The notes under the pieces were generated by a model that searched no databases, was not told where the DNA came from, and saw only the letters and a program-made list of their open reading frames with translations. From assembly GCA_900472295.1 (NCBI GenBank), contig UCIA01000029.1:223505-287504 (forward strand): a DNA stretch of 64,000 nucleotides. The letters run 5' to 3'. The stretch comes from Hyphomicrobiales bacterium. Its GTDB lineage: Bacteria > Pseudomonadota > Alphaproteobacteria > Rhizobiales > Rhizobiaceae. Below are positions 50,712 through 59,838 of the stretch, piece after piece (the first letter of the stretch is position 1; each line of letters begins with the position of its first letter). The position numbers were made by a program, and so were the translations under genes.

Positions 50712-51353
50712 CTAGACGTTCTCGATGACGATGCCGCTGATCTCGTTGGCGACGTCCTCGAAGCGGTCGACCACCTTTTCCAGCTGGCCATAAATCTCCG
50801 AGCCGATCAGGTAGGCCATCGGATCGCTGCGGCCGTGCCGCTTGAACAGATCCTTCAATCCTTGCTCATGCAGATCGTCGGCGCGGCTTTCGACGCGCAT
50901 GACTTCTTCCGCGATGGCGTTGAGGCGCACTGTGTGCGTGCCGACCTTGCTGAGCAGCGGGATCGCCTCGGCAACCAGCCTGGAAGCGGCAACGATGACG
51001 CTGCCCATCTCCTGCATCAGCGGGTCGAATTCCTTCTTTTCGAACAGCTTCACCGTCTTGACGGTCTTGTGCATCATGTCGATGGCGTCATCCATCGACT
51101 GGATCAAGTCCTTGATGTCGCCGCGATCGAAAGGCGTGATGAAGGAGCGCCGCACGGCCAGCAGGACTTCGGCCGTGATATGATCGGCCTCGTCCTCGAG
51201 ATCGATGATTTTCTGACACCAGCGCTCGATGTCCTTGCCCTGCAAAAGCTGCTCCAGCGCCTCAGCGCCGCCGACCACGGTGCGGGAATGCCGTTCGAAC
51301 AGGTCGAAGAAGCGATCTTCGCGCGGCAGCAGCTTGCGGAACCAGCCCAGCAT
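50712..51353 (-). CDS. DUF47/PhoU-like partner of the Pit transporter
   Basis: A 213-residue all-helical protein of the DUF47 (PhoU-related) family, starting M-L-G-W-F-R-K-L-L-P-R-E-D-R-F-F-D-L-F. The conserved acidic metal-site helices include D-L-E-D-E-A-D and V-E-S-R-A-D-D-L-H-E. Such proteins regulate the adjacent Pit transporter and correspond to OrfA of rhizobia. The ATG at 51353 has AGGAG seven bases upstream; the frame extends to 51416 without support. Its stop is 3 nt before pit. Confidence 0.92.
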   Translation of the reverse strand: MLGWFRKLLPREDRFFDLFERHSRTVVGGAEALEQLLQGKDIERWCQKIIDLEDEADHITAEVLLAVRRSFITPFDRGDIKDLIQSMDDAIDMMHKTVKTVKLFEKKEFDPLMQEMGSVIVAASRLVAEAIPLLSKVGTHTVRLNAIAEEVMRVESRADDLHEQGLKDLFKRHGRSDPMAYLIGSEIYGQLEKVVDRFEDVANEISGIVIENV

Positions 51354-51460
51354 GTTCGGTCTCCTGGCGCAGTTGCACCTGACATAGCGCTCCAGGTGGC
51401 GGGTGGAAACAGACAAGCCGGCTCAAAGATGTGGATTTGCCAGCTAAACGACGCCAACGC

Positions 51461-52720
51461 TCAATCGAAGACGATTTCCAGGCGTCTTTCGGCTTGAGAG
51501 ACGACCCGGCATTTCGTTTCAAAGCGGTCCGCCCTTATGACCAGCATGAACTGGTCGGGAATGCCGGCAATGTTGGAAACGTCGATGGTGGCGCCGTCTT
51601 CGCCGAGGCTGCGGACCGTACAATCGATGGTCGACATGCGGCCGTTGAACACGATCTGCCCGGCCTTGAGGACCCTGCGCCGCAGCTGTACCGCTTCGTT
51701 TCCAAGGGGATTCCAGCTGACGATCCGGTTCCGGCCTGCGTTTTTCGCGCGATACATGGCGAGGTCGGCGCGTTCGATCAATTCTTGCAGATTGGGCGTG
51801 GTGGAATCGAGTGAGGCGACACCGAGGCTTGCGGTGATGGTTACTTTCAAGGAGCCGTGGGCGAGCCGCATGGCCTCGATGGCGCCGCGCAAGCGCTCGG
51901 CGATTTGAAGGGTTTCGTTGCGGCCGGCGTGAAGCAGCATGGCGAATTCCTCACCGCCAATACGGCCAAAAATGTCGACATCGCGTAGGATATTACCGCA
52001 CTGCTTCGCCAGGCCGTGCAGCACCTTGTCGCCGACGCCATGGCCAAACGTGTCGTTGACCGATTTGAAATGGTCGACATCGAGGATAATGCAGGAGAAA
52101 TCAAAGCGACCGCGCTGCGCCACGGCAAAGGCCCTGCCGCCCTGCTCCATGAACGCCCTGCGCGCCAGAACTCCGGTCAGCGCATCGCTCGATGCATGCG
52201 CACGCAGCTCCAGATCTTCCATGGCAAGATCGGCCAGATCCTGCAGAATGGCGGTCTCACGCTCGCTGAATTGTCGTGGCGTATAGCCGATGGCGCAGAC
52301 GCTGCCGACATTGTGACCGTCACGGGTGCGCAAGGGTACACCAGCGTAGAACCGGATGTGAGGATCGTTCCTGACGTGCGGGTTGTCGGCAAAACGCGGG
52401 TCTTTCGTGGCATCCTGGACGATCAGTGGACTGTCCTGCAGGATCGTATACCGGCAAAAAGTGTCCTTGCGCTCGGCTTCACTGGTCGCGAGGCCTTCAC
52501 AGGCCTTGTACCATTGGCGGTGCCCGTCAATGACCGAGACAATGGCAATCGGAACGTCAAGCACGGTCCTGATCAACCGTGTGATGCGGTCGAAAGAGGC
52601 TTCGCGCGGTGTATCCAGAATGTCGAGACGATCAAGCGCCCGCAGGCGCGCGGCTTCGCGCAGATCAGCTTCTGCTACTGCCTGCATTTCTGGCGGATGC
52701 TCACGGAGCATGCTAGTCAC
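51461..52720 (-). CDS. Diguanylate cyclase with GAF, GGDEF and PilZ-like domains
   Basis: A 419-residue cytoplasmic signalling protein. A GAF domain (about 41-170) is followed by a GGDEF domain with active site G-G-E-E-F (255-259) and an inhibitory I-site R-D-V-D (246-249) five residues before it, so it should make cyclic di-GMP under product feedback. The last 75 residues (R-R-R-V-L-K ... I-D-V-S-N-I-A-G) resemble a PilZ domain, which binds cyclic di-GMP. The start is GTG 52720 with GGAGG close upstream; ATG 52711 is an alternative. It is divergent from the LysR gene. Confidence 0.9.
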   Translation of the reverse strand: MTSMLREHPPEMQAVAEADLREAARLRALDRLDILDTPREASFDRITRLIRTVLDVPIAIVSVIDGHRQWYKACEGLATSEAERKDTFCRYTILQDSPLIVQDATKDPRFADNPHVRNDPHIRFYAGVPLRTRDGHNVGSVCAIGYTPRQFSERETAILQDLADLAMEDLELRAHASSDALTGVLARRAFMEQGGRAFAVAQRGRFDFSCIILDVDHFKSVNDTFGHGVGDKVLHGLAKQCGNILRDVDIFGRIGGEEFAMLLHAGRNETLQIAERLRGAIEAMRLAHGSLKVTITASLGVASLDSTTPNLQELIERADLAMYRAKNAGRNRIVSWNPLGNEAVQLRRRVLKAGQIVFNGRMSTIDCTVRSLGEDGATIDVSNIAGIPDQFMLVIRADRFETKCRVVSQAERRLEIVFD

Positions 52721-52875
52721 TCTACCTCCAGCAGCCTGATACGGCGACCATCGCCCATGATGGCAAACCGAGTCTTATCAACTGGTTATTCCATGCCCCG
52801 GCGACCGGCCTCTTATAAGACGATCCTTAATGAATGGCTGCGCACTGCATGCGCCGATGCGGCAAGGTTCGCGTC

Positions 52876-53775
52876 ATGATCGACAAGCTGGAATTCTTCA
52901 TCGCGCTGGCCAGGGAGGAGCATTTCGGTCGGGCGGCGGAAGCGTGCGGCGTTACTCAGCCGACGCTTTCGGCAGGGATCAAGCAGTTGGAAGGCCAGCT
53001 CGGCGTCATGCTGGTCAATCGCGGTTCGCGCTTCCAGGGCCTGACGCCCGAGGGCAAGCAGGTGCTGACATGGGCACGCCGCATTGTCGGCGACACCCGC
53101 ACCATGCGCGAGGAGATGCGCGCCGCGCGGCACGGCCTTTCCGGGCGCATCCGCATCGCCGCCATTCCGACCGCGCTGGCCATGGTGGCGCGGCTGACGA
53201 CGCCGTTTCGGGCCAAGCACCCAGGCGTCACCTTCTCGATCCTGTCGCGGACCTCGATCGAGGTGCTGTCGCTGCTCGGCAATTTCGACATCGACGCCGG
53301 CATCACCTATCTCGACAACGAGCCGCTGGGACGGGTGACCAGCGTGCCGCTCTATGACGAGCGCTACCAGTTGATCACCGCGGTCGGGAACCCCTTCTCC
53401 GACCGCGACAAAGTGACGTGGGCAGAAATCAGCCAGCTGCCGCTTTGCCTGCTGACGCCGGACATGCAGAACCGCCGTATCATCGACCAGCATCTGGCCG
53501 AGGCCGGTGTGCAGGTGCGGCCGACGCTCGAATCCAATTCGATGATCGTGCTGTTTTCCCATATACGAACCGGCAAATGGTCGTCGATCATGCCGCTCAA
53601 CCTTGCGGAAACATTCGGTTTTTCCGAACCGATCCGGGCCATCCCGATCATCGAACCCGATGCCAGTCACACGGTCGGGCTGGTGGCAACGCCGCGCGAA
53701 CCGCACACGCCGCTGGTGCAGGCGCTGCTGGACGAGGCGATGGCGCTGGCAGACGATTTCCGCAACCACCGCTAG
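52876..53775 (+). CDS. LysR-family regulator of the formate dehydrogenase operon
   Basis: A 299-residue LTTR. The HTH begins M-I-D-K-L-E-F-F-I-A-L-A-R-E-E-H-F-G-R-A-A, with T-Q-P-T-L-S-A-G-I-K-Q-L-E as recognition helix. The effector domain starts near residue 90 (R-I-R-I-A-A-I-P). LysR genes commonly precede fds operons and activate them with formate. This gene is in the same orientation 134 nt upstream of fdsG, and the gap carries an LTTR-type palindrome. The ATG at 52876 is preferred over the frame opening at 52834. Confidence 0.9.
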   Translation: MIDKLEFFIALAREEHFGRAAEACGVTQPTLSAGIKQLEGQLGVMLVNRGSRFQGLTPEGKQVLTWARRIVGDTRTMREEMRAARHGLSGRIRIAAIPTALAMVARLTTPFRAKHPGVTFSILSRTSIEVLSLLGNFDIDAGITYLDNEPLGRVTSVPLYDERYQLITAVGNPFSDRDKVTWAEISQLPLCLLTPDMQNRRIIDQHLAEAGVQVRPTLESNSMIVLFSHIRTGKWSSIMPLNLAETFGFSEPIRAIPIIEPDASHTVGLVATPREPHTPLVQALLDEAMALADDFRNHR

Positions 53776-53802
53776 GCTAGAGACTGGTGGCCGGACGTGT
53801 TT

Positions 53803-53819
53803 GATAGAAAATTTCTATC
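53803..53819. promoter_or_regulatory. LysR-type operator candidate upstream of fdsG
   Basis: GATAGAAAATTTCTATC is a perfect dyad around 53811. It satisfies both T-N11-A and the ATAG-N7-CTAT pattern recognised by OxyR-like LysR proteins. It lies about 90 nt before the fdsG ATG. A weaker dyad, TAGCG-ATAAAA-CGCTA, lies at 53875-53890. Confidence 0.65.
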
Positions 53820-53909
53820 GAGCAACGAAACAGCTTTATTGATTTCACGGGTTTCCTCTGTTTTTGTAACGACTTAGCGATAAAACGCTACGACCAGGGA
53901 GGGCGCTGC

Positions 53910-54389
53910 ATGACGATGCAGCCTGCAAGTACCGAGATAGCGTCGCGCACGGCGGCTATCATCCAGGAGCTGAAAGGCCTCGAAGGCCCGCTGCTGCCCA
54001 TCTTGCACGAGATTCAGGAAGAGTTCGGCCATGTGCCGCAGGACTCGCTGCCGGTGATCGCCGAGGCGCTGAACATTTCGAGGGCCGAAGTGCACGGCGT
54101 CGTCACCTTCTACCATGATTATCGCAGCCATCCGGCCGGCCGGCACGTGTTGAAAGTCTGCCAGGCGGAGGCCTGCCAGTCGATGGGTTCGGATGCGGTC
54201 GCGGCCAAGTTCAAGCAGTTGCTCGGCATCGGTTTCCACGAGACGACCCGTGACGGCTCGGTGACGCTGGAGCCGGTCTATTGCCTGGGGCTGTGCGCCT
54301 GCGCGCCGTCGGCGATGCTGGACGGCGAGGTGATCGGCCGGCTCGACGACGAAAAGATCGAAGAGATCGTCGCGGAGGCGCGCTCATGA
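53910..54389 (+). CDS. fdsG: NAD-dependent formate dehydrogenase gamma subunit
   Basis: A 159-residue NuoE-like thioredoxin-fold subunit carrying one [2Fe-2S] cluster. Ligands are visible in V-C-Q-A-E-A-C-Q and Y-C-L-G-L-C-A-C-A-P. It starts M-T-M-Q-P-A-S and keeps the E-E-F-G-H-V-P segment of NuoE. GGGAGG lies upstream. The stop overlaps the fdsB ATG by 4 nt. With FdsB it forms the NADH-producing diaphorase part of the soluble molybdenum formate dehydrogenase. Confidence 0.96.
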   Translation: MTMQPASTEIASRTAAIIQELKGLEGPLLPILHEIQEEFGHVPQDSLPVIAEALNISRAEVHGVVTFYHDYRSHPAGRHVLKVCQAEACQSMGSDAVAAKFKQLLGIGFHETTRDGSVTLEPVYCLGLCACAPSAMLDGEVIGRLDDEKIEEIVAEARS

Positions 54390-55942
54390 TCCCGCGCATC
54401 TACATTTCCGGCGATTCCGGCGCGCTGGCGCTGGGTGCGGAAAAGGTCGCCAAGGCGATCGCAAAGGAACTCGCCGAACGCGGTGTCGAGGCCAAGATCG
54501 TGCGCAACGGTTCGCGCGGCGCCTATTTCCTCGAGCCTATGGTCGAAGTGGCGACCGAAAAGGGCCGCGTCGCCTACGGTCCGGTCAAGCCTTCCGACGT
54601 CAAGAGCCTGTTCGACTCGGGCTTCCTCACCGGCGGCCATCACAAGCGCTGGCTGGGCGCGCCCGACAAGATCCCGTTCATCGCCAGGCAGACCCGGCTG
54701 ACCTTCGCGCGTTGCGGCATCAACGATCCGCTGTCGCTTGATGCCTACAAGTCGCTCGGCGGGCTGAAAGGACTGCAGAACGCGGTCGCGATGGCGCCGG
54801 CCGACATCGTCAAGCAGGTCACCGAGTCCGGCTTGCGCGGTCGCGGCGGCGCTGGCTTCCCGACCGGCATCAAGTGGAAGACGGTGCTCGACACGACATC
54901 TGACCGCAAATACATCGTCTGCAATGCGGACGAGGGCGACAGCGCTACCTTCGCCGACCGCATGATCATGGAAGGCGACCCCTTCGTGCTGATCGAAGGC
55001 ATGGCGATTGCCGGTGTCGCCACCGGCGCGACCAAGGGTTTCGTCTATATCCGCTCGGAATATCCGCATGCGGTGGCGATGATGAACAAGGCCGTTGCGG
55101 TGGCCCGCAAGGCCGGCGTTCTCGGCGTCAACGTGCTGGGCTCGCCCAACGCCTTCGACATGGAAATCCGCGTCGGCGCCGGCGCCTATGTCTGCGGCGA
55201 GGAAACCTCGCTCCTGAACAGCCTGGAAGGCAAGCGCGGCGTGGTGCGCGCCAAGCCGCCGCTGCCGGCAATTCAAGGGTTGTTCGGCAAGCCGACGGTG
55301 ATCAACAACGTCATCTCGCTGGCCTCCGTGCCGATCATCATGGACAAGGGTGCCACCTTCTACAAGGATTTCGGCATGGGCCGCTCGCGCGGCACGATCC
55401 CGATCCAGATCGCCGGCAACGTCAAGAACGGCGGCCTGTTCGAGACGGCTTTCGGCCTGACGCTGGGCGACATCGTCGACGATATCGGCGGCGGCACGTC
55501 GACGGGACGTCCGGTCAAGGCGGTGCAGGTCGGCGGTCCGCTCGGCGCTTATTTCCCCCGCGCACTGTTCGATACGCCGTTCGACTATGAAGCCTTCGCC
55601 GCCAAGGACGGGTTGATCGGCCATGCCGGCATCACCGTGTTCGACGACACCGCCGACATGCTGAAGCAGGCGCGCTTTGCCATGGAGTTCTGCGCCATCG
55701 AAAGCTGCGGCAAGTGCACGCCCTGCCGCATCGGCTCGACGCGCGGCGTCGAGACCATCGACAAGATCGCCGCCGGCATCGAGCCGGACAAGCAGATCGC
55801 GCTGGTCACCGACCTTTGCAACACGATGAAATTCGGTTCGCTCTGTGCGCTGGGTGGCTTCACGCCTTATCCGGTGATGAGCGCGCTCAATCACTTCCGC
55901 GAAGATTTCAAGCCGGCGCCGGTCGCCGAAGCAGCAGAATAG
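54386..55942 (+). CDS. fdsB: NAD-dependent formate dehydrogenase beta subunit
   Basis: A 518-residue NuoF-like flavoprotein preceded by a NuoE-related N-terminal domain (about 1-100). The NADH/FMN site is S-G-L-R-G-R-G-G-A-G-F-P-T-G, with N-A-D-E-G-D next. The [4Fe-4S] cysteines are in E-S-C-G-K-C-T-P-C-R-I-G plus a later L-C-N-T region. It passes electrons from FdsA to NAD+. The ATG at 54386 overlaps the fdsG stop; the frame upstream of it is not coding. Confidence 0.96.
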   Translation: MIPRIYISGDSGALALGAEKVAKAIAKELAERGVEAKIVRNGSRGAYFLEPMVEVATEKGRVAYGPVKPSDVKSLFDSGFLTGGHHKRWLGAPDKIPFIARQTRLTFARCGINDPLSLDAYKSLGGLKGLQNAVAMAPADIVKQVTESGLRGRGGAGFPTGIKWKTVLDTTSDRKYIVCNADEGDSATFADRMIMEGDPFVLIEGMAIAGVATGATKGFVYIRSEYPHAVAMMNKAVAVARKAGVLGVNVLGSPNAFDMEIRVGAGAYVCGEETSLLNSLEGKRGVVRAKPPLPAIQGLFGKPTVINNVISLASVPIIMDKGATFYKDFGMGRSRGTIPIQIAGNVKNGGLFETAFGLTLGDIVDDIGGGTSTGRPVKAVQVGGPLGAYFPRALFDTPFDYEAFAAKDGLIGHAGITVFDDTADMLKQARFAMEFCAIESCGKCTPCRIGSTRGVETIDKIAAGIEPDKQIALVTDLCNTMKFGSLCALGGFTPYPVMSALNHFREDFKPAPVAEAAE

Positions 55943-55951
55943 GAGCCTTCC

Positions 55952-58828
55952 ATGGGTCTCATTCAGGAAATCGACTTCGGCACGCCGGCCTCCACGTCCG
56001 AGAAGCAGGTGACGCTGACCGTCGACGGCTTCACCGTCACCGTGCCCGAGGGCACCTCGATCATGCGCGCTTCGATGGAAGCGGGCATCGCCATCCCGAA
56101 ACTCTGCGCCACGGATATGGTCGACGCTTTCGGCTCCTGCCGGCTCTGCCTGGTCGAGATCGACGGCCGCAACGGCACCCCCTCCTCCTGCACGACGCCA
56201 GTGGCGCCGGGCATGGTGGTGCACACGCAGACCGGCAGGCTGAAGGACATCCGCCGCGGCGTGATGGAGCTCTACATCTCCGACCACCCGCTCGACTGCC
56301 TGACCTGTGCGGCCAATGGCGACTGCGAGTTGCAGACCCAGGCCGGCGTCGTTGGCCTGCGCGATGTGCGCTATGGCTACGAGGGCGACAATCACGTTTT
56401 CAAGAAGAATGACGGCGTCGAAAACTTCAAATGGATGGCGAAGGACGAGTCCAACCCGTACTTCACCTATGACCCGTCGAAATGCATCGTCTGCTCGCGC
56501 TGCGTGCGCGCCTGCGAAGAGGTGCAAGGCACCTTTGCGCTGACCATCGAGGGCCGTGGCTTCGGCAGCCGCGTGTCGCCCGGCATGCATCAGCTGTTCA
56601 TCGACTCGGAATGCGTCTCCTGCGGCGCCTGCGTGCAGGCCTGCCCGACGGCGACGCTGTCGGAAAAGTCGGTGATCCAGATCGGCCAGCCCGAACATTC
56701 GGTGGTCACCACCTGCGCCTATTGCGGCGTCGGCTGCTCGTTCAAGGCCGAGATGCGCGGCGACGAACTGGTGCGCATGGTGCCCTACAAGGACGGCAAG
56801 GCCAATCGCGGCCACTCCTGCGTCAAGGGGCGTTTTGCTTATGGCTATTCGACCCACAAGGATCGCATCCTCAACCCGATGATCCGCGAGAAGATCACCG
56901 ACCCGTGGCGCGAAGTGTCATGGGAAGAGGCGCTGACCCACACCGCCAACGAGTTCCGCCGCATCCAGTACCAGTATGGCCGCACCTCGATCGGCGGCAT
57001 CACCTCGTCGCGCTGCACAAATGAGGAGACGTATCTGGTGCAGAAGCTGATCCGCCAGGGCTTCCGCAACAACAATGTCGATACCTGCGCCCGCGTCTGC
57101 CATTCGCCGACCGGCTATGGTCTCGGCCAGACCTTCGGCACCTCGGCCGGCACGCAGGACTTTGACTCCGTCGAACAGACAGACGTGGTGATGATCATCG
57201 GCGCCAACCCGACCGACGGCCACCCGGTGTTCGCCTCGCGCTTGAAGAAGCGGCTGCGCAAGGGCGCCAAGCTGATCGTGCTCGATCCGCGCCGCACCGA
57301 CATCGTGCGCTCGGCCCATATCGAGGCGCAGCACCATCTGCCGCTGAAGCCCGGTACCAATGTCGCCGTGGTGACGTCGCTGGCGCATGTCATCGTCACC
57401 GAAGGCCTGTTCGACGAGGCCTTCATCCGTGAGCGCTGCGACTGGGACGAGTTCCAGGACTGGGCGTCGTTCGTGGCGCTGCCGGAAAACAGCCCCGAGG
57501 TCGTCGGCCAGCTGGCCAATGTCGACCCGGAAGAAATCCGCGGTGCTGCGCGCCTGTTTGCACGCGGCGGCAATGGCGCGATCTATTACGGCCTCGGCGT
57601 GACCGAGCACAGCCAGGGCTCGACCACCGTCATCGCCATCGCCAACCTGGCCATGGCGACCGGCAATGTCGGCCGTCCCGGCGTGGGCGTGAACCCGCTG
57701 CGCGGCCAGAACAATGTGCAGGGCTCCTGCGACATGGGTTCGTTCCCGCACGAGCTGCCCGGCTATCGTCACGTCTCCGGCGATGCCGTGCGCGACATCT
57801 ATGAGACCCTGTGGGGCGTCAAGCTCGACGATGAGCCTGGCCTGCGCATCCCCAACATGCTGGACGCCGCCGTCGACGGCTCGTTCAAGGGCCTCTATGT
57901 CCAGGGCGAGGACATCCTGCAATCGGACCCCGACACCAAGCATGTCGCAGCCGGTCTTGCCGCGATGGAGTGCGTCGTCGTGCACGACCTGTTCCTCAAC
58001 GAGACTGCCAACTACGCGCATGTGTTCCTGCCGGGCTCGACCTTCCTCGAGAAGGACGGCACCTTCACCAATGCCGAGCGCCGCATCAACCGCGTGCGCA
58101 AGGTGATGGCGCCGAAGAACGGGCTGGCCGACTGGGAAGTGACGCAGAACCTCGCCAAGGCGATGGGGCTTAACTGGAACTACCAGCATCCGTCGGAGAT
58201 CATGGACGAGATCGCGCAGACGACGCCGAGCTTCGCCAAGGTTTCGTACGACTATCTCGAGAAAATGGGCTCGGTGCAGTGGCCGTGCAACGACAAGGCG
58301 CCGGAAGGCACGCCGATCATGCATATCGATGGCTTCGTGCGCGGCAAGGGCAAGTTCATCCGCACCGAATATGTCGCCACCGACGAGAGGACCGGCCCAC
58401 GCTTCCCGCTGCTGCTGACCACCGGCCGCATCCTCAGCCAGTACAATGTCGGCGCGCAGACGCGACGCACCGACAACGTCATCTGGCACCCGGAGGACCG
58501 GCTGGAGATTCATCCGCACGACGCAGAAAACCGCGGCCTGCGCGACGGCGACTGGGTGCGGCTGACCAGCCGCTCCGGCGAAACGACGCTGCGCGCGCTG
58601 ATCACCGACAAGGTTTCGCCGGGCGTGGTCTACACGACGTTCCACCATCCCGACACGCAGGCCAACGTCATCACCACCGACTTCTCCGACTGGGCCACCA
58701 ACTGTCCGGAGTACAAGGTGACGGCGGTGCAGGTCGGCGCCTCCAACGGCCCGACCGAATGGCAGCGCGATTACAACGAGCAAGCCGAGCAGAGCCGCCG
58801 CATCGCGACGCTGCAGGCGGCGGAGTAA
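55952..58828 (+). CDS. fdsA: NAD-dependent formate dehydrogenase alpha (catalytic molybdenum) subunit
   Basis: A 958-residue molybdopterin oxidoreductase oxidising formate to CO2. An N-terminal [2Fe-2S] domain (C-A-T-D ... G-S-C-R-L-C) is followed by the C-L-T-C-A-A-N-G-D-C segment, two [4Fe-4S] motifs (C-I-V-C-S-R-C-V-R-A-C and C-V-S-C-G-A-C-V-Q-A-C-P), then the FdhF-like domain with C-A-Y-C-G-V-G-C-S-F. The molybdenum ligand is cysteine, not selenocysteine, in D-T-C-A-R-V-C-H-S-P-T, with the catalytic histidine next to it. It starts 9 nt after fdsB. The gap to fdhD holds a long inverted repeat. Confidence 0.97.
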   Translation: MGLIQEIDFGTPASTSEKQVTLTVDGFTVTVPEGTSIMRASMEAGIAIPKLCATDMVDAFGSCRLCLVEIDGRNGTPSSCTTPVAPGMVVHTQTGRLKDIRRGVMELYISDHPLDCLTCAANGDCELQTQAGVVGLRDVRYGYEGDNHVFKKNDGVENFKWMAKDESNPYFTYDPSKCIVCSRCVRACEEVQGTFALTIEGRGFGSRVSPGMHQLFIDSECVSCGACVQACPTATLSEKSVIQIGQPEHSVVTTCAYCGVGCSFKAEMRGDELVRMVPYKDGKANRGHSCVKGRFAYGYSTHKDRILNPMIREKITDPWREVSWEEALTHTANEFRRIQYQYGRTSIGGITSSRCTNEETYLVQKLIRQGFRNNNVDTCARVCHSPTGYGLGQTFGTSAGTQDFDSVEQTDVVMIIGANPTDGHPVFASRLKKRLRKGAKLIVLDPRRTDIVRSAHIEAQHHLPLKPGTNVAVVTSLAHVIVTEGLFDEAFIRERCDWDEFQDWASFVALPENSPEVVGQLANVDPEEIRGAARLFARGGNGAIYYGLGVTEHSQGSTTVIAIANLAMATGNVGRPGVGVNPLRGQNNVQGSCDMGSFPHELPGYRHVSGDAVRDIYETLWGVKLDDEPGLRIPNMLDAAVDGSFKGLYVQGEDILQSDPDTKHVAAGLAAMECVVVHDLFLNETANYAHVFLPGSTFLEKDGTFTNAERRINRVRKVMAPKNGLADWEVTQNLAKAMGLNWNYQHPSEIMDEIAQTTPSFAKVSYDYLEKMGSVQWPCNDKAPEGTPIMHIDGFVRGKGKFIRTEYVATDERTGPRFPLLLTTGRILSQYNVGAQTRRTDNVIWHPEDRLEIHPHDAENRGLRDGDWVRLTSRSGETTLRALITDKVSPGVVYTTFHHPDTQANVITTDFSDWATNCPEYKVTAVQVGASNGPTEWQRDYNEQAEQSRRIATLQAAE

Positions 58829-58847
58829 TCTTTGGTGTCGCGCCAGG

Positions 58848-59007
58848 GCACCCCCCTCTGGCCTGCCGGCCATCTCCCCCTCAAGGGGGGAGATTGGCAG
58901 CGTCTAACACATCGCTCCTCCTGCAACGTCGACAGTTGGCGAAAGCCTGCGCGACATCTGATCTCCCCCCTTGAGGGGGAGATGGCCGGCAGGCCAGAGG
59001 GGGGTGC
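58848..59007. repeat. Intergenic element with 47-bp perfect terminal inverted repeats
   Basis: Positions 58848-58894 and 58961-59007 are exact reverse complements over 47 bases, separated by 66 bp of unrelated sequence. Each arm contains its own smaller dyad (ATCTCCCCCTCAAGGGGGGAGAT-like, 23 bases). There is no open reading frame inside, so it resembles a palindromic non-autonomous element. It ends exactly before the fdhD start codon and provides the purine-rich AGAGGGGGG that serves as its ribosome site. Confidence 0.9.
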
Positions 59008-59838
59008 GTGACCCGCAAACGCCTTGCCATTACGCAAACCTCCCGCCTCGCCCACCGTGCCAGCGGCACTGCGGCAGCCAACCGCATGGTGCCGGAGGAG
59101 ACGCCGGTGGCTTTCTCCTTTGCCGGCACCACCCATGCGGTGATGATGGCGAGCCCGGCCGATTTCGAGGATTTCGCGCTCGGGTTCTCGCTGACCGAAG
59201 GCATCATCGCCTTGCCTGAGGAGATCGAGGCGATCGAGGTCGAGGACCATGGCGCCGGCATCGACATCCAGATCCGGCTGAAGGACCAGGCCAACACCCG
59301 CTTCGAAGCCCGGCGCCGGCGGCTCGCCGGGCCGGTCGGTTGCGGGTTGTGCGGCATCGAATCCATCGAGGAGGCCATGCGCTCGGTCGACAAGGTCGGT
59401 GCGTCAAAACTTACGCTTGGCGCCGACGACATCACCCGCTCGGTCAGGCTGTTGTCAAAGGTGCAGCCTCTGCATAGCGAGACCGGCGCGGTGCATGCCG
59501 CGGGCTTCTATGTTCCCAGCAAAGGCATCGTCATGGCACGCGAGGATGTCGGCCGGCACAATGCGCTGGACAAGCTGGCCGGTGCGCTGGCCAAAGCTGG
59601 CGTCGACGGCGCGTCGGGCGCGGTGGTGGTGACATCACGTGTCTCGGTCGAGATGGTGCAGAAGACGGCGGCCATCGGCTCTGCCTTCATCATCGCCGTC
59701 TCGGCGCCGACCGCGCTTGCCATCCGCACCGCTGAGGAAGCCGGCATGACGCTGGTGGCGCTGGTGCGCGGCGACGATTTCGATGTTTTCACCCGCCCGG
59801 AACGGGTGGTCTTGGGAGTTGCCCAGCATGTCGCATGA
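59008..59838 (+). CDS. fdhD: Formate dehydrogenase accessory sulfurtransferase FdhD
   Basis: A 276-residue protein (called FdsC in fds operons) that delivers sulfur to the molybdenum cofactor of formate dehydrogenase. The active CxxC is in G-P-V-G-C-G-L-C-G-I-E. Other family marks are V-P-E-E-T-P-V-A, A-R-E-D-V-G-R-H-N-A-L-D-K-L and T-S-R-V-S-V-E-M-V-Q-K. The GTG start at 59008 directly abuts the inverted-repeat element. An internal methionine just before V-P-E-E-T could be a second start but would remove conserved sequence. Confidence 0.94.
   Translation: MTRKRLAITQTSRLAHRASGTAAANRMVPEETPVAFSFAGTTHAVMMASPADFEDFALGFSLTEGIIALPEEIEAIEVEDHGAGIDIQIRLKDQANTRFEARRRRLAGPVGCGLCGIESIEEAMRSVDKVGASKLTLGADDITRSVRLLSKVQPLHSETGAVHAAGFYVPSKGIVMAREDVGRHNALDKLAGALAKAGVDGASGAVVVTSRVSVEMVQKTAAIGSAFIIAVSAPTALAIRTAEEAGMTLVALVRGDDFDVFTRPERVVLGVAQHVA

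Noticed and set aside
50514..51497. A 327-codon plus-strand frame opposite the DUF47 gene and part of pit
   Set aside because: It is antisense to two conserved genes in a known operon order and has no domain features.
54278..58873. Two very long minus-strand frames (859 and 651 codons) opposite fdsB and fdsA
   Set aside because: They are antisense to genes with complete motif sets, are rich in arginine and alanine, and match no protein pattern. They are typical GC-rich shadows.
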